A stretch of DNA of 64,000 nt from Kitasatospora setae KM-6054 (lineage in GTDB: Bacteria > Actinomycetota > Actinomycetes > Streptomycetales > Streptomycetaceae). The DNA lies in contig NC_016109.1 in assembly GCF_000269985.1 (NCBI RefSeq), forward strand, positions 6,475,001 to 6,539,000, written 5' to 3'. The translations under genes and the position numbers were made by a program. The stretch's first letter is position 1. Each line of letters opens with the position of its first letter. The notes beneath the pieces are model-generated. The model made no database searches. It saw nothing but the letters and a program-made list of their open reading frames with translations, and was not told where the DNA came from. Positions 49,001-58,126 of this stretch are shown here, piece after piece.

Positions 49001-51130
49001 CACGCACTGGCGGGGCCGGCCCCCGTCGGGCCCGGGCCGGAACACCGTGCGCAGGCTCTCGTGCCGGCGGGTCACGTCCTGGAGCGCCCGCCGCAGCACG
49101 GCGGGGTCCGCGGGGCCCGGCAGGGACAGCCGGAACGGCAGGTTGTACACCGCGCTGGGCCCCTCCAACTGGTCGAGGAACCAGAGCCGTTGCTGGGCGG
49201 GGGACAGCGGGAGGACGGCCGGGCGCGGCCCGGCGGCGAGCGCCGGCCGGGGCCGGGTGCCCCGCAGCAGCCGCGGCGCCAGCGTCCGCACCGTGGGGGC
49301 CTCGGTGAGGGTCCGCAGGTCGAGTTCCGCGTGGAGGGTGGAGCGCACCAGGCCGATCAGTCGGAACGCGAGCAGCGAGTGGCCGCCGAGGTCGAAGAAG
49401 TCGTCGTCGAGGCCGACCTCGGTGACACCGAGCACATCGGCGTAGAGGTGGCACAGGACTTCCTGGACCGGGGTGCGGACGTCACCGCCGCTGCCGGTGG
49501 TCCGGTACGCGGGGGCCGGCAGCGCGCCGCGGTCGATCTTGCCGCTGCTGTTCAGGGGCAGCCGGTCGAGCACCACGACGGCGCTGGGGACCATGTACGG
49601 CGGAAGCAGGGTGCCGACGAGTGCGCACAGCGCCGCCGGGTCGAGGTGCGCGCCGGGCTCCGCGACCACGTAGCCGACCAGGCGCCGGTCGCCCTCGCGG
49701 TCCTCGCGGACCGTCACGACGGCCTGGGCGACCGCCGGCTCGCGGCGCAGGGCCGCCTCCACCTCGCCCGGTTCGATGCGGTACCCGCGCAGGTTGAGCT
49801 GCCCGTCCGCGCGGGCCAGGAACTCCAGCTGGCCGTCGGCGTTCCAGCGGGCGAGGTCACCGGTGCGGTACATCCGCGCCCCGGCGGCGCCGTCCGGGTC
49901 CGGGAGGAAGGCGGCGGCCGTGGCGCCGGGACGGTTCCAGTACCCGCGGGCCAGGCCGGGGCCGCCGACGTAGAGCTCGCCCACCGCGCCCGGCTCGACG
50001 GGTCGCAGGTCGCCGTCCAGCAGGTGGACGCTGGTGTTCCAGGCCGGGCGCCCGATCGGCAGCGGGCCGGCCGGCAGCGGGCTGCCGGGCTCCACCCGGT
50101 ACTGCGTGCAGGCGACCACCACCTCGCTGGGGCCGTAGCTGTTGACCACGGCCGTGCCGGGGTACCGGGACCGCCAGCCGGCCAGGGCCTGGCCGGTCAG
50201 CTGCTCGCCACCGAGCATGAGCACCCCGCTCGGCGCGAACTCGCTTCCGAGGTCCAGCAGTCGGGGGAGCAGGCTGGGGGTGCCCTTGAGGAAGGACGCC
50301 GGGTGGTCCAGCAGGGTGGCCCGGGTCCGCGGGTCGTCGGCCAGGTCGGCGAGGACGATCAGCCCGCCGGAGACCAGGGGGCCGAAGAGGGCGGTCGCGG
50401 TGCCGTCGAAGGAGACCGAGCCGTGGAACGGCACGCTCCCGGCGAGGTCCGGGTTGAGGTGGACGGTCCACCGGAGGTAGGCGGCCGCGGCGTGGTGCTC
50501 GACGACCACGCCCTTGGGCGTTCCGGTCGAGCCGGAGGTGTAGATGAGGTAGGCCGGGTGCCGCGGGGACAGCGGTGCGACCCGGTCGGTGTCGGTGAGG
50601 TCGGCGGGCGACCGGTCGGCGCACGCCGCGCGGTGCTCGGGGGTGTCCAGCCGGAGGACCGGCAGGTCCCAGGAGACGTCCGGGGACGTCCCGGTGTCGG
50701 TGATCAGGCAGGCCGGCCGGGTGTCGTCGAGGATCAGGCCGATCCGCCGGCCCAGGTGCCCGGGGTCGAGCGGCACGTAGGCCGCGCCGCACTTGAGGAC
50801 GGCCAGCAGCGCGGTGAGCAGGTCGTGGTCGCGGGGCAGCAGCACCGCGACCCGGTCCTCGGGGCCGATGCCGCGGGCGGCCAGCAGCCGGGCGAGCCGG
50901 TTCGCCCGGGCGTTGAGCTCCGCGTACGAGCGGGTGGTCGTGCCGTGGACCGCGGCCGGGGCGTGCGGGGTGCGGGCGGCCTGCTCCTCGAACAGGGCCA
51001 CGAGGGTGGTCGGCGGACCGGGGACGGCGGTTCCCCGCGCGAGGACCGGGAGGTCGAGCTCGTACGGAGTGCGGGCGGTGCGGGGGGACGCGTCCATGGA
51101 GCTGCCCGACTCCAAGTTTGATGCAGGCAT
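46004..51130 (-). CDS. Initiating NRPS (A-T-C-A-T)
   Basis: The 1708-residue synthetase begins directly with an adenylation domain, so it starts the peptide. A1 (about 35-540) has the unusual A4/A5 region SFDGTATALF, giving D-G-T-K-M-G-S-V-A-K; this resembles Asx-type codes (D-L-T-K) but is not a clear match. T1 carries LGGHS with Ser585. C2 (about 640-1080) has HHIAVDGWS at 767. A2 (about 1110-1610) gives D-I-V-Q-M-G-L-V-W-K, close to the glycine code D-I-L-Q-L-G-L-V-W-K. T2 has Ser1646. The acidic last residues (LTEEELRDMLAEMD) may form a docking helix. The ATG follows GGAAGG. There is no starter C domain to accept a fatty acid. Confidence 0.95.
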
Positions 51131-51211
51131 GTCACCTTCCGAACGTCGACAGGGCCGGGGCTTTCTCCGATCACCCGGGGCGGGGCCGCCGGTCTGGGCG
51201 GCCCGGCCCGG

Positions 51212-51275
51212 GTGCTGTGCGCGGATCGTGCTGAGCGGCGATCGTGCTGTGCGCGGACCGTGCTGAGCGGTGATC
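51212..51275. repeat. Four imperfect 16-bp tandem repeats in the mbtH-NRPS spacer
   Basis: Two 32-bp units (51212-51243 and 51244-51275) differ at two positions, and each splits into two related 16-mers of form GTGCTGNGCGNNGATC. They lie 3 bp after the mbtH stop and 80-145 bp before the first NRPS start, so they could be regulatory or form RNA structure in the operon leader. Confidence 0.75.
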
Positions 51276-51278
51276 GGG

Positions 51279-51470
51279 TCAGCGGACGCTGAGCGGACGC
51301 ATGTCCGTCCACAGCTCCTCGATGCGGGCCAGGCACTCGGCCCGGCCGGCCGGCGAGCCGACGGCGTTCCAGCCGTCGGGCAGCGCGCGGTCGGAGCGCC
51401 ACACGGAGTACTGCTCCTCGTGGTTGACGACCACCAGGTAGCTCTGCGGGTCCTCGGTCACGTCGGTCAT
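51279..51470 (-). CDS. mbtH: MbtH-like NRPS helper protein
   Basis: The 63-residue protein binds adenylation domains and is needed for the folding or activity of many NRPSs. It has the family pattern: YLVVVNHEEQYSVWRSDRALPDGW with the conserved N, E, Q, S and W residues, then AECLARIEELWTDMRPLSVR. The ATG has a GAGAGGA site. It is the first gene of the NRPS operon, 148 bp before the initiating synthetase, and all six A domains are possible clients. Confidence 0.97.
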   Translation of the reverse strand: MTDVTEDPQSYLVVVNHEEQYSVWRSDRALPDGWNAVGSPAGRAECLARIEELWTDMRPLSVR

Positions 51471-51724
51471 GGCGTTTCGTTCCTCTCCCAGGGGCGGACG
51501 GGTGCGGTGGGGACGGCCCGGGAGGCGGCAGCTGCTCGGGTGGGGCCGCCGGCTCGGTCCGTCGTGAGGACGATGCTCCACAGCGCCGATATACGCCGGA
51601 TCGCGGAGCCCTGGGCGGGCCGATCGGAGCGGGAGGGGAGTCGGCGATCGGGCGTGTATCAGCGTGAGATCGAGCGCGAGAAGACTGTCACTCGAACCCA
51701 GCCCCCGAGTGAACGGACACTCTG

Positions 51725-51967
51725 ATGAAGCGATCGATGCAGTCCCTGGCGCTGCGTGTCGGTGCGACCCTGGCCGCCGCCGGGTGCGCGTCCGTCCTGG
51801 CCCTCGCGGTCTCGGCGGCCCCGGCGCACCTCGGCGCCCCGGTGTCGGACCGGTCGGTGACCGTGCGGGCCGACGGGCCGGCCCCCGCGCCGGTCTCCAC
51901 GCCGACCCCGGCGCCGGTCCCCACGCCGACCGCGGCGCCGGCCGGCGAGTGGAACAGCACGGGCTGA
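51725..51967 (+). CDS. Small secreted Pro/Thr-rich peptide
   Basis: The 80-residue product has a basic N-terminus, a hydrophobic signal stretch (about residues 10-33) and a short mature part made of P-A-P-V-x-T-P-T-like repeats ending in GEWNSTG. I do not recognise it. A cysteine at residue 21 lies inside the hydrophobic stretch but is not in a good lipobox. It is divergent from mbtH and convergent with the AfsR-like gene. It could be a cell-surface or signalling peptide; the sequence supports only export. Confidence 0.6.
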   Translation: MKRSMQSLALRVGATLAAAGCASVLALAVSAAPAHLGAPVSDRSVTVRADGPAPAPVSTPTPAPVPTPTAAPAGEWNSTG

Positions 51968-51974
51968 GGCCGGC

Positions 51975-51997
51975 CCGGGTACCGCGGCGGTACCCGG
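51975..51997. terminator. Hairpin terminator between convergent genes
   Basis: CCGGGTACCG (51975-51984) pairs perfectly with CGGTACCCGG (51988-51997) with a 3-base loop, between the small-peptide stop and the AfsR-like stop. Confidence 0.7.
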
Positions 51998-52001
51998 TGG
52001 T

Positions 52002-55000
52002 TCAGTCGTTCGCCGGCCCCCGGGCCAGTTCGAGGTCGGCGACGAGGGCTCCCGCCTGGACGGCGTCCGGGAGCCCCAGCCCGGTGAACACGGCGTGCGC
52101 CTGCACGGCCCGGGCCAGTGCCGGCCGGAACTCGCCCCGGTCGGCGAGGACGTGGCTGAGCACGACCAGCGCGTGCCCGCGGTCGCGTTCCGTCCCCAGC
52201 TCCTCGCAGAGGGCCAGCGCCTGCTCGGCCTGGGACAGCGCCTCGGCGGACTCGCCCGTCATCCGCAAGGTGTCCGCGAGGCGGAGCCGCGCCTGCGCCT
52301 CCCGGCCCCGGATGCCCTCGGCCTCGCAGAGCGCCAGACAGCTCAGGTAACTCGCCGCGGCGTCGTCGTGGCGCCCCAACTCGTGCAGGGCCAGACCGCG
52401 GACGTAGTGCGCGTAGGCGATCCCGTTCCGGTCCGCCACCGCGCGCAGGGCGACCAGGGCTTCGTCGCAGGCCAGCAGCGCCTCCGCGGCCCTTCCGCTG
52501 CGAAGCCGGGCCTGCGCGGCGTTGAGGATGGTCGCCAGTTCGCCGGAGTGGTGCCCCAACTCCCTTGCGAGCAGCGTCCCCTGGTCGTAGAAGCGGACGG
52601 CGTCGGCGTAGTTCTGCTGGAACTGGGCGATCAGGCCCTGGTCGTTGAGGGTCTGCTGGAGGATGACCCGGTCGTCCGCGCGCAGGCAGGCCGCGGTCGC
52701 CAGCCGGATCTGCAGGTCGGCCTCCGCCAGCTGGACGTTCTGCAGAGCGGCGTTGCCGCAGACGAAGCGGGCCCGGCCCTCCGCGCGGTCGTCGCCCCGC
52801 AGGGCCGCCGTCTCCGCCACCGTCCGGGCGGCCTCGGCCAGTTGGCCGTAGGGAATGCCCCTGCCGTACGGACTCAGGGCGACCAGCAGGTCGGTCGCCG
52901 TGCGCAGCAGCCGGCCCCCGGGCCCGGACGGGCTCTGGGCGGCCAGGGTCACCGCGGTGGTGATGCAGTCGAACTCGGTGGCCACCCAGGCCCTGGCCTC
53001 CGCCAGCGAGTCGAGCCGCGGACCCGCGGCGGGGCTGCGGACCAGGAAGACGCCGACCGGGTCGCCCGGAACCATGTGCCGGAAGGCGGTGGATCCGCCG
53101 GCGAGCAGGTGGTCGAGCATCCGGCTCAGCGCCGCACCGCGCTCGTCGTCGTCCTCGGAGGGCGGGGGAGCCGGGAGTTGCAGCGCGAAGGCGCGGACCA
53201 GGTCGTGGAACCGGTACCGGCCGGGCAGCGGCGCCTCCAGCATGGCGGCGTCCACCAGGGCTTCCAGCAGGTCCTCGGCGTCCTCCTCGGCGAGGTCGAG
53301 GGCCGCGGCGGCGACCGCCAGTCCGATGCCGGTCCGCGGCGCGGGCGCGAGCAGCCGGAACGCCCTGGCCTGATCGGCCGTCAGCTGGCGGTAGCCGAGC
53401 TCGAAGGCCGCGGCCACCGCCAGGTCCCCGGCTCGCAGTTCACCGATGCGGCGGCGCTGGTCGGCCAGCCGGCGGGTCATCGTCTCGACCTGCCACTGCG
53501 GGCGGGCGGCCAGTCGCGCGGCCACGATCCGGACGGCCAGCGGAAGGTGCCCGCAGGCCGTCACCAGTTCGGTGGCGGCCTGCTCGTCGGTGACGCGCTC
53601 CCCGCCGACGATCGAGCGCAGCAGGCCGATCGCCTCGTCGGTCGTGAAGACGTTCAGATCGGCCTGGGCGGAGGTGGGCAGTCCGGTGAGCCGGGCCCGG
53701 CTGGTGACGATCACCGCGCAGTCGGCCGAGCCCGGTAACAGCGGCCTGACCTGCGCCGGATCCCGGGCGTTGTCGAGCAGGAGCAGGATGCGCCGCCCGT
53801 CGAGCACGGAGCGGAAGAGGCGCGCGCGGTCCTCGGTCGCGGTGGGGAGGGCGTGCCCCGGAACCCCCAGCGTCGTCAGCAGGCTGCCCAGGACCGTCCT
53901 CGGCTCGGCGGGCTCCAGCCCGTTGCCGCCCAGGTCGGCGTACAGCTGCCCGTCGGTGAACCGGGGCTTGGCCAGATGGGCGACCCGCAGCGCCAGCGTG
54001 GTCTTCCCGATGCCGCCCATGCCCGCGACGGACACCACGGGCAGCGACGTCCTGGTGCTGTTGGTGAGTACCCGGCACAGCTCGACCACCTCGGCCGCGC
54101 GCCCGGTGAAATCAGCGGTGTCCGCCGGGAGTTGGGCGGGCCGGGAGACCAGCTGGGGGCTGCCGCCGCTCCCGGGCGCGTCCTCCGCGCCCGCTCCGGC
54201 CGGTGCCGACCCCTCGTCCGACCGGGCCGCCCGCGGCGCGGGGGCCGGCTCCGGCTCCCGCTGGGCCCGCTGCTGCCCCGGCCCGGGCGCGGCGGCGCTG
54301 AGCAGGGGGTCGCCGGCCAGGATGCGGGCGTGCAGGGTGGTCAGTTCCGGCCCGGGATCGACGCCCAGCTCCTCGGCCAGCACGTGCCGGGCCCGGGCGA
54401 ACACCGCCAGCGCGTCGGCCTGCCGGCCGGAGGCGTACAGCGCCCGCATCAGGAACCCGTAGGGCCTTTCCTGTAGCGGGTTCTCGGCCATGAACGCGGT
54501 GAGCTCGGGTATCACGGCCGAGCTCCGCCCCAATCGGAGATTGTGGTCGAAACGCTCCTCCAGCAGACCCCGCCGGAGTTCGTTGAGCCGTGAACGCTGC
54601 TGGTCCGCGTACGGTCCCGGAACACCCGACAGGGGCTCGCCCTGCCACAGCCCCAGGGCCTCGTCCAGCAGCCGGCTGCAGTCGTCGTCCCGGCCCTGCG
54701 AACGGGCCCGTGCGGCGTCAGCGGCCAACTTCTCCGCGTAGTTCGCGTCCACCGAGTCCGGAGCGACCACCAACTGGTATCCGTCGTGCAGGGAAATCAG
54801 GGACTTGGGGTCGGCGCGGTCGACCTCCAGGGTCTGGCGCAGGCGCCACGCGTACGTGCGCAGGCTCGACAGCGCGGAATCCGGCGGGGATTCGCCCCAG
54901 ATCGCCGTGATGAGTTCGTGCGCCGGGGCCGATCGTCCGGGACGGAGCAGCAGGGCCACCAGAAGAGCCTGCAACTGCGGCGACCGGGACGGGAGAACGG

Positions 55001-55058
55001 TCTCGCCCCGACGCATGCGCACCGGCCCGAGCACGGAGAATCTGATGTCCTCCACCAT
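52002..55058 (-). CDS. AfsR-type SARP transcriptional activator with NB-ARC and TPR domains
   Basis: The 1018-residue regulator has an OmpR-like winged helix (about residues 1-100), a bacterial transcriptional activation domain (about 100-250), a NB-ARC ATPase (P-loop VAGMGGIGKTTLAL near 345) and C-terminal tetratricopeptide repeats (about 700-1000). SARPs of this layout activate antibiotic genes in response to ATP and protein signals. It sits beside the NRPS operon, so it is the prime candidate activator of it. A TTA codon lies in frame at 53736-53738 (CTG TTA CCG), which makes it a likely bldA-dependent switch. The ATG has a GGGAGGGAA site. Confidence 0.94.
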   Translation of the reverse strand: MVEDIRFSVLGPVRMRRGETVLPSRSPQLQALLVALLLRPGRSAPAHELITAIWGESPPDSALSSLRTYAWRLRQTLEVDRADPKSLISLHDGYQLVVAPDSVDANYAEKLAADAARARSQGRDDDCSRLLDEALGLWQGEPLSGVPGPYADQQRSRLNELRRGLLEERFDHNLRLGRSSAVIPELTAFMAENPLQERPYGFLMRALYASGRQADALAVFARARHVLAEELGVDPGPELTTLHARILAGDPLLSAAAPGPGQQRAQREPEPAPAPRAARSDEGSAPAGAGAEDAPGSGGSPQLVSRPAQLPADTADFTGRAAEVVELCRVLTNSTRTSLPVVSVAGMGGIGKTTLALRVAHLAKPRFTDGQLYADLGGNGLEPAEPRTVLGSLLTTLGVPGHALPTATEDRARLFRSVLDGRRILLLLDNARDPAQVRPLLPGSADCAVIVTSRARLTGLPTSAQADLNVFTTDEAIGLLRSIVGGERVTDEQAATELVTACGHLPLAVRIVAARLAARPQWQVETMTRRLADQRRRIGELRAGDLAVAAAFELGYRQLTADQARAFRLLAPAPRTGIGLAVAAAALDLAEEDAEDLLEALVDAAMLEAPLPGRYRFHDLVRAFALQLPAPPPSEDDDERGAALSRMLDHLLAGGSTAFRHMVPGDPVGVFLVRSPAAGPRLDSLAEARAWVATEFDCITTAVTLAAQSPSGPGGRLLRTATDLLVALSPYGRGIPYGQLAEAARTVAETAALRGDDRAEGRARFVCGNAALQNVQLAEADLQIRLATAACLRADDRVILQQTLNDQGLIAQFQQNYADAVRFYDQGTLLARELGHHSGELATILNAAQARLRSGRAAEALLACDEALVALRAVADRNGIAYAHYVRGLALHELGRHDDAAASYLSCLALCEAEGIRGREAQARLRLADTLRMTGESAEALSQAEQALALCEELGTERDRGHALVVLSHVLADRGEFRPALARAVQAHAVFTGLGLPDAVQAGALVADLELARGPAND

Positions 55059-55646
55059 GTTCCCTCCCCACCGACGTGGACCACGTGACCTGGACGCCTG
55101 CGGGAACGGCGGTGTCGGGACGCGGGTCGCAGCCGTTCGAAGGGGCCGTCAGAGGAGGGTCCTCTGCGGCCCGAATCGCTTGTGTGGCAAGCCACTTGAG
55201 CCGCAGCGCGGTCCGTTGGACACCCCCCGGCGCTGACAATGTAGTGCACCGGCAACCTCCACGGGAACATCACAACCGGGCGGAAAAGGCGGATGCCGGA
55301 TCTCCCGGCCGGCATCCGGATCTGCCCGGGGATTCCGCGTACGCGGATCCCGCTTCCCGGCCCGGACGGATTCGCCGACGTCCCGGCAAATGCGTGTGAT
55401 TCCGCCCCGACACCCATTTTCGGCCTCCCCCGCGGCCGGCCCCGAGCCGGCTGACCCCAGATGCCGAGGACGCCACCTCACCCCGCCCCGGCCGAAGGGC
55501 GGTGGCAGCGCGAAGTGCCGCACCCCCGTCAACCGGGTCGGCTCCCGGGAAACGGCTTATATCGCGGGATGATCCGGCGGATATCCGGCCCGTGTTCCAT
55601 GGACCAAGAGGCTCACCGACAGCGGGAGCCCGTAGGAGGGAGGGCC
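55059..55646. other. 588 bp intergenic region between divergent genes
   Basis: No gene is supported. It holds the AfsR-like promoter. There is a hairpin with 10-bp arms CGGATGCCGG (55290-55299) and CCGGCATCCG (55309-55318), and a perfect 14-bp palindrome at 55334-55347. Confidence 0.5.
55334..55347. promoter_or_regulatory. Perfect 14-bp palindrome TCCGCGTACGCGGA
   Basis: The palindrome lies midway between the AfsR-like gene (start 55058) and the divergent gene at 55647. It may be an operator. No regulator can be assigned. Confidence 0.35.
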
Positions 55647-56384
55647 ATGGAGCTGCGATCGGACGCCTCCGCCGCGGACCCGTACGGCGGCAGTCGGCAG
55701 GGAACCACCCAGGCGCAGGCGCGGGCGGCCTTCCTGCGGCGCATCGGCGGGGAGGCCGTGGACGCCGGGCAGTTCCTCGCCCGGGCCGACGGCGTCGCCC
55801 GGGACCACCCCGGCCTGCTGGGCGCGGTGCTCGGCTCGGTCGCCGCGGACAGCGGGCAGCACCCCGGCGAGGACCGCACCGCCGCCGTCCTCACCGCCCT
55901 CGCCGCCTACGGCGCGCTGGCGGCCCACCGGCCCGCCCGCCCGTCCGAGGAGCAGCCCTCGGTCTGGGCGCTGGACCTGGCCACCGGCTCGCTGCGCCGG
56001 ATACCGCGCGCGGACGCCTTCGGCACGCCGCCGCCTCCCCGACCCCCGTTCCGTCCCCCGGTGGGTGCGGCCGCCGGGCTCACCTGGATCTCCGCCGTGG
56101 AGACCGGGCTGGCGCAGCACTGCGAGGCGCTGCTGGCACAGCAGTCCCGGGCCGCGGCGGTGTCCGGTCCGGCACCCTCCACCGTCCCGGCGATCGGCCA
56201 CGGGCAGCAGCGGCGACCGGCCGCCCCGCCCGCCCCCCTCGACCCGCCCCGCCGGGCGCGCCCGGTCGCGGCACTGCGGGCCCACGGCCGGGCACCGGTC
56301 GCGGTGCTGCTCGACCACGACCCGCAGGCGGTCGCGGTCCTGCCCTACCTCGTCCAGATCGTGCTGGTGGAGACCGCCGGGTGA
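55647..56384 (+). CDS. Hypothetical protein with a weak resemblance to a YcaO C-terminal region
   Basis: The 245-residue product is Ala/Pro-rich with no signal peptide. The segments VWALDLATGSLRRIPRADAF and GAAAGLTWISAVETGLAQHCEALL resemble a part found in the C-terminal half of YcaO-type and related peptide-maturation proteins of Streptomyces, but the catalytic ATP-binding residues of YcaO are absent. I therefore treat it as hypothetical. ATG 55647 has a very strong AGGAGGG site six bases upstream. It overlaps the following small gene by four bases (GTGA) and lies between two regulators of the cluster. Confidence 0.6.
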   Translation: MELRSDASAADPYGGSRQGTTQAQARAAFLRRIGGEAVDAGQFLARADGVARDHPGLLGAVLGSVAADSGQHPGEDRTAAVLTALAAYGALAAHRPARPSEEQPSVWALDLATGSLRRIPRADAFGTPPPPRPPFRPPVGAAAGLTWISAVETGLAQHCEALLAQQSRAAAVSGPAPSTVPAIGHGQQRRPAAPPAPLDPPRRARPVAALRAHGRAPVAVLLDHDPQAVAVLPYLVQIVLVETAG

Positions 56385-56716
56385 AGCGGAACGGCGGTGC
56401 CCGTCGACCGCCCCGCCCAGGGCACCGCGCCGGCCGGGTCCCGGCGGACGAGGGCCTCGGCGGAAACCCGATGCCGCGCTCCGTCGCCGCGCGAAAGACG
56501 ATCGTGGTGCCGAGCGCGGACGCGGCGGACACGAAGAGGACGCCCGAGCCGACCCGGCCGAGCGCCCCGCTCGCCCGCACCGCCACCCTGGAGGAAGTCC
56601 TCGACGCCGCAATGGCGTTGATGCCCACGGCCGACGACTGCACCGCCGAACGCGACGGGGGCCGTGACTCCCTCCGCGCCCTCGTGGCGGCCCGTGGTCA
56701 GGCGCTCGGCTCCTGA
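56381..56716 (+). CDS. Small hypothetical protein coupled to the preceding gene
   Basis: From GTG 56381 the product is 111 residues; a start at ATG 56471 (81 residues) is also possible. The N-terminal third is basic and disordered, the middle is Pro/Thr-rich (a PEPTRPSAP stretch), and a helix follows (TLEEVLDAAMALMPTADDCT). I do not recognise it. The GTGA overlap with the stop of the 55647 gene suggests that both are translated together and may act together. Confidence 0.45.
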   Translation: MKRNGGARRPPRPGHRAGRVPADEGLGGNPMPRSVAARKTIVVPSADAADTKRTPEPTRPSAPLARTATLEEVLDAAMALMPTADDCTAERDGGRDSLRALVAARGQALGS

Positions 56717-57164
56717 CCGAAGCCTTCCCGTGGTCCCGGACACGCGTTCCCGCGCGCCGAGGGTGTGTCGTTGCCGGGTCGCGTGCGGGGGCAGGTGGCC
56801 AGGTCCGGCCGGCGGGCCGAGACCCGGCGCACCGGGGCCGAAGGCGGGCACCGGATGCTCGCCCGATCATGAGCCCGGGGGCGTGGAGAACGCCTGCCGC
56901 TGATGCCCGGGGCACGAGCACCTCTCCGTCCGGAATCCGGCATGCCCTCGGAACGGCCCCACCGCGCGGGACCCTGCGCCCCGTCCCGCCCCGCCTCGCG
57001 GACGGCCGGCCGGCCGGGGTGGAATGTCCGGCGGGGCTTCGGGGTTGTGGCCTGGTGTCGCGGGGGTGGGCGTTTCGGCGTTCGCGGCGGCGACGGGTCG
57101 GCGGGGGTGTAGCGGTTGCGGGGCACTGCGGATCGGGCGACGGCCCGAGCGGGAGGGGAGCGGC
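56717..57164. other. 448 bp intergenic region upstream of the SARP gene
   Basis: No coding frame is convincing. It should include the SARP promoter. No dyad or AT-rich box stands out. Confidence 0.4.
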
Positions 57165-58004
57165 ATGGACCTGAAGGTGCTTGGCGGACTTGCGGTGCAC
57201 GAGGGGGGAGTGTCGATCACTCCGCCGTCGGCGGCGACCCGGCAGGTCCTCGCGCTGCTGGTGGCCTCCGCGGATCGCGTGGTGCCGACGTGTGCGATGG
57301 CCGAGGAGCTGTGGCCGGAGGAGGTGCCCGAGGACGCGGGGCAGATCATGGAGACGCACGTGCGGCAGTTGCGCGCCAGCATCGGGGCGGCCCTGCGGGC
57401 GGAGGGCAGCGGGCGGACGGCCGAGGAGGTGCTGGCCTGGGTGCCCGGCGGGTACCGGCTGGGCACCGGTGGCGGTTCCAGTGACGCCCGGGCGTTCGAG
57501 CGGACGGCCGGGGCGGGCTACCGCGCCACGGAGGCGGGGGACTTGAGCCTGGCGAGCCGGCGGCTGCGCGAGGCACTGGACCTCTGGACCGCCGCCCCGT
57601 TCGCCGGGGTCACCCAGGGGCCGCACCTGCGTTCCCACGCGGCCGAGCTCACCGACTCCTGGCAGCGGGCGGTGGACCGGTGGATCGACGTGGACTTCCG
57701 GCTGGGGCGCTGGCGGGAGCTGTGCGCCGACCTGGCGCAGGTCCTGAGCCGGTTCCCGCCGCCGGCGTCGCCGTACGTCCAGTTGAAGGCCGACCTGGAC
57801 AGCAAGGGCCACGACCCCGAGGTGATCAGGCGGCACCTGCAGCGCCGCCGCAACGCCCTGTCCTTCACGGCGCACCGCGTCGTGGTAGGGGGGCGGCAGG
57901 GGGCGCGTTCGACCCACGGCGGTGACCGCGCCCCCGGCCTGGCTGCCGGCCGCCGGCCGCCCGCCGGGCTCGCGCCCAACTCGCTTGGCGGACGGTCGAT
58001 CTGA
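57165..58004 (+). CDS. SARP-family regulator (short form)
   Basis: The 279-residue protein has an N-terminal winged-helix domain (about residues 1-95; LKVLGGLAVHEGG, then QIMETHVRQLRASIG and WVPGGYRL) and a bacterial transcriptional activation domain (about 100-240). It lacks the ATPase and TPR parts of AfsR. Such short SARPs are usually pathway-specific activators that bind direct repeats near the -35 region. The last 40 residues are basic and low-complexity and may be read beyond the functional end. The ATG follows GGGAGGGGAG. It is on the plus strand beside the PucR-type regulator. Confidence 0.88.
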   Translation: MDLKVLGGLAVHEGGVSITPPSAATRQVLALLVASADRVVPTCAMAEELWPEEVPEDAGQIMETHVRQLRASIGAALRAEGSGRTAEEVLAWVPGGYRLGTGGGSSDARAFERTAGAGYRATEAGDLSLASRRLREALDLWTAAPFAGVTQGPHLRSHAAELTDSWQRAVDRWIDVDFRLGRWRELCADLAQVLSRFPPPASPYVQLKADLDSKGHDPEVIRRHLQRRRNALSFTAHRVVVGGRQGARSTHGGDRAPGLAAGRRPPAGLAPNSLGGRSI

Positions 58005-58126
58005 CGGACCGTCCGAAACGGCGGGGAGCGGGCGTAGTCGCACGTCGGCGCGGAAGCGGAGTCTTGACGATCCGGTTGCGCACTGTCTAGGTTCATCGAA
58101 GTCGGACGGCCGGAAGAGGCGGGGGC

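Noticed and set aside
51212..51275. CRISPR-like array
   Set aside because: The repeats are directly adjacent with no unique spacers, and there are no cas genes in the window.
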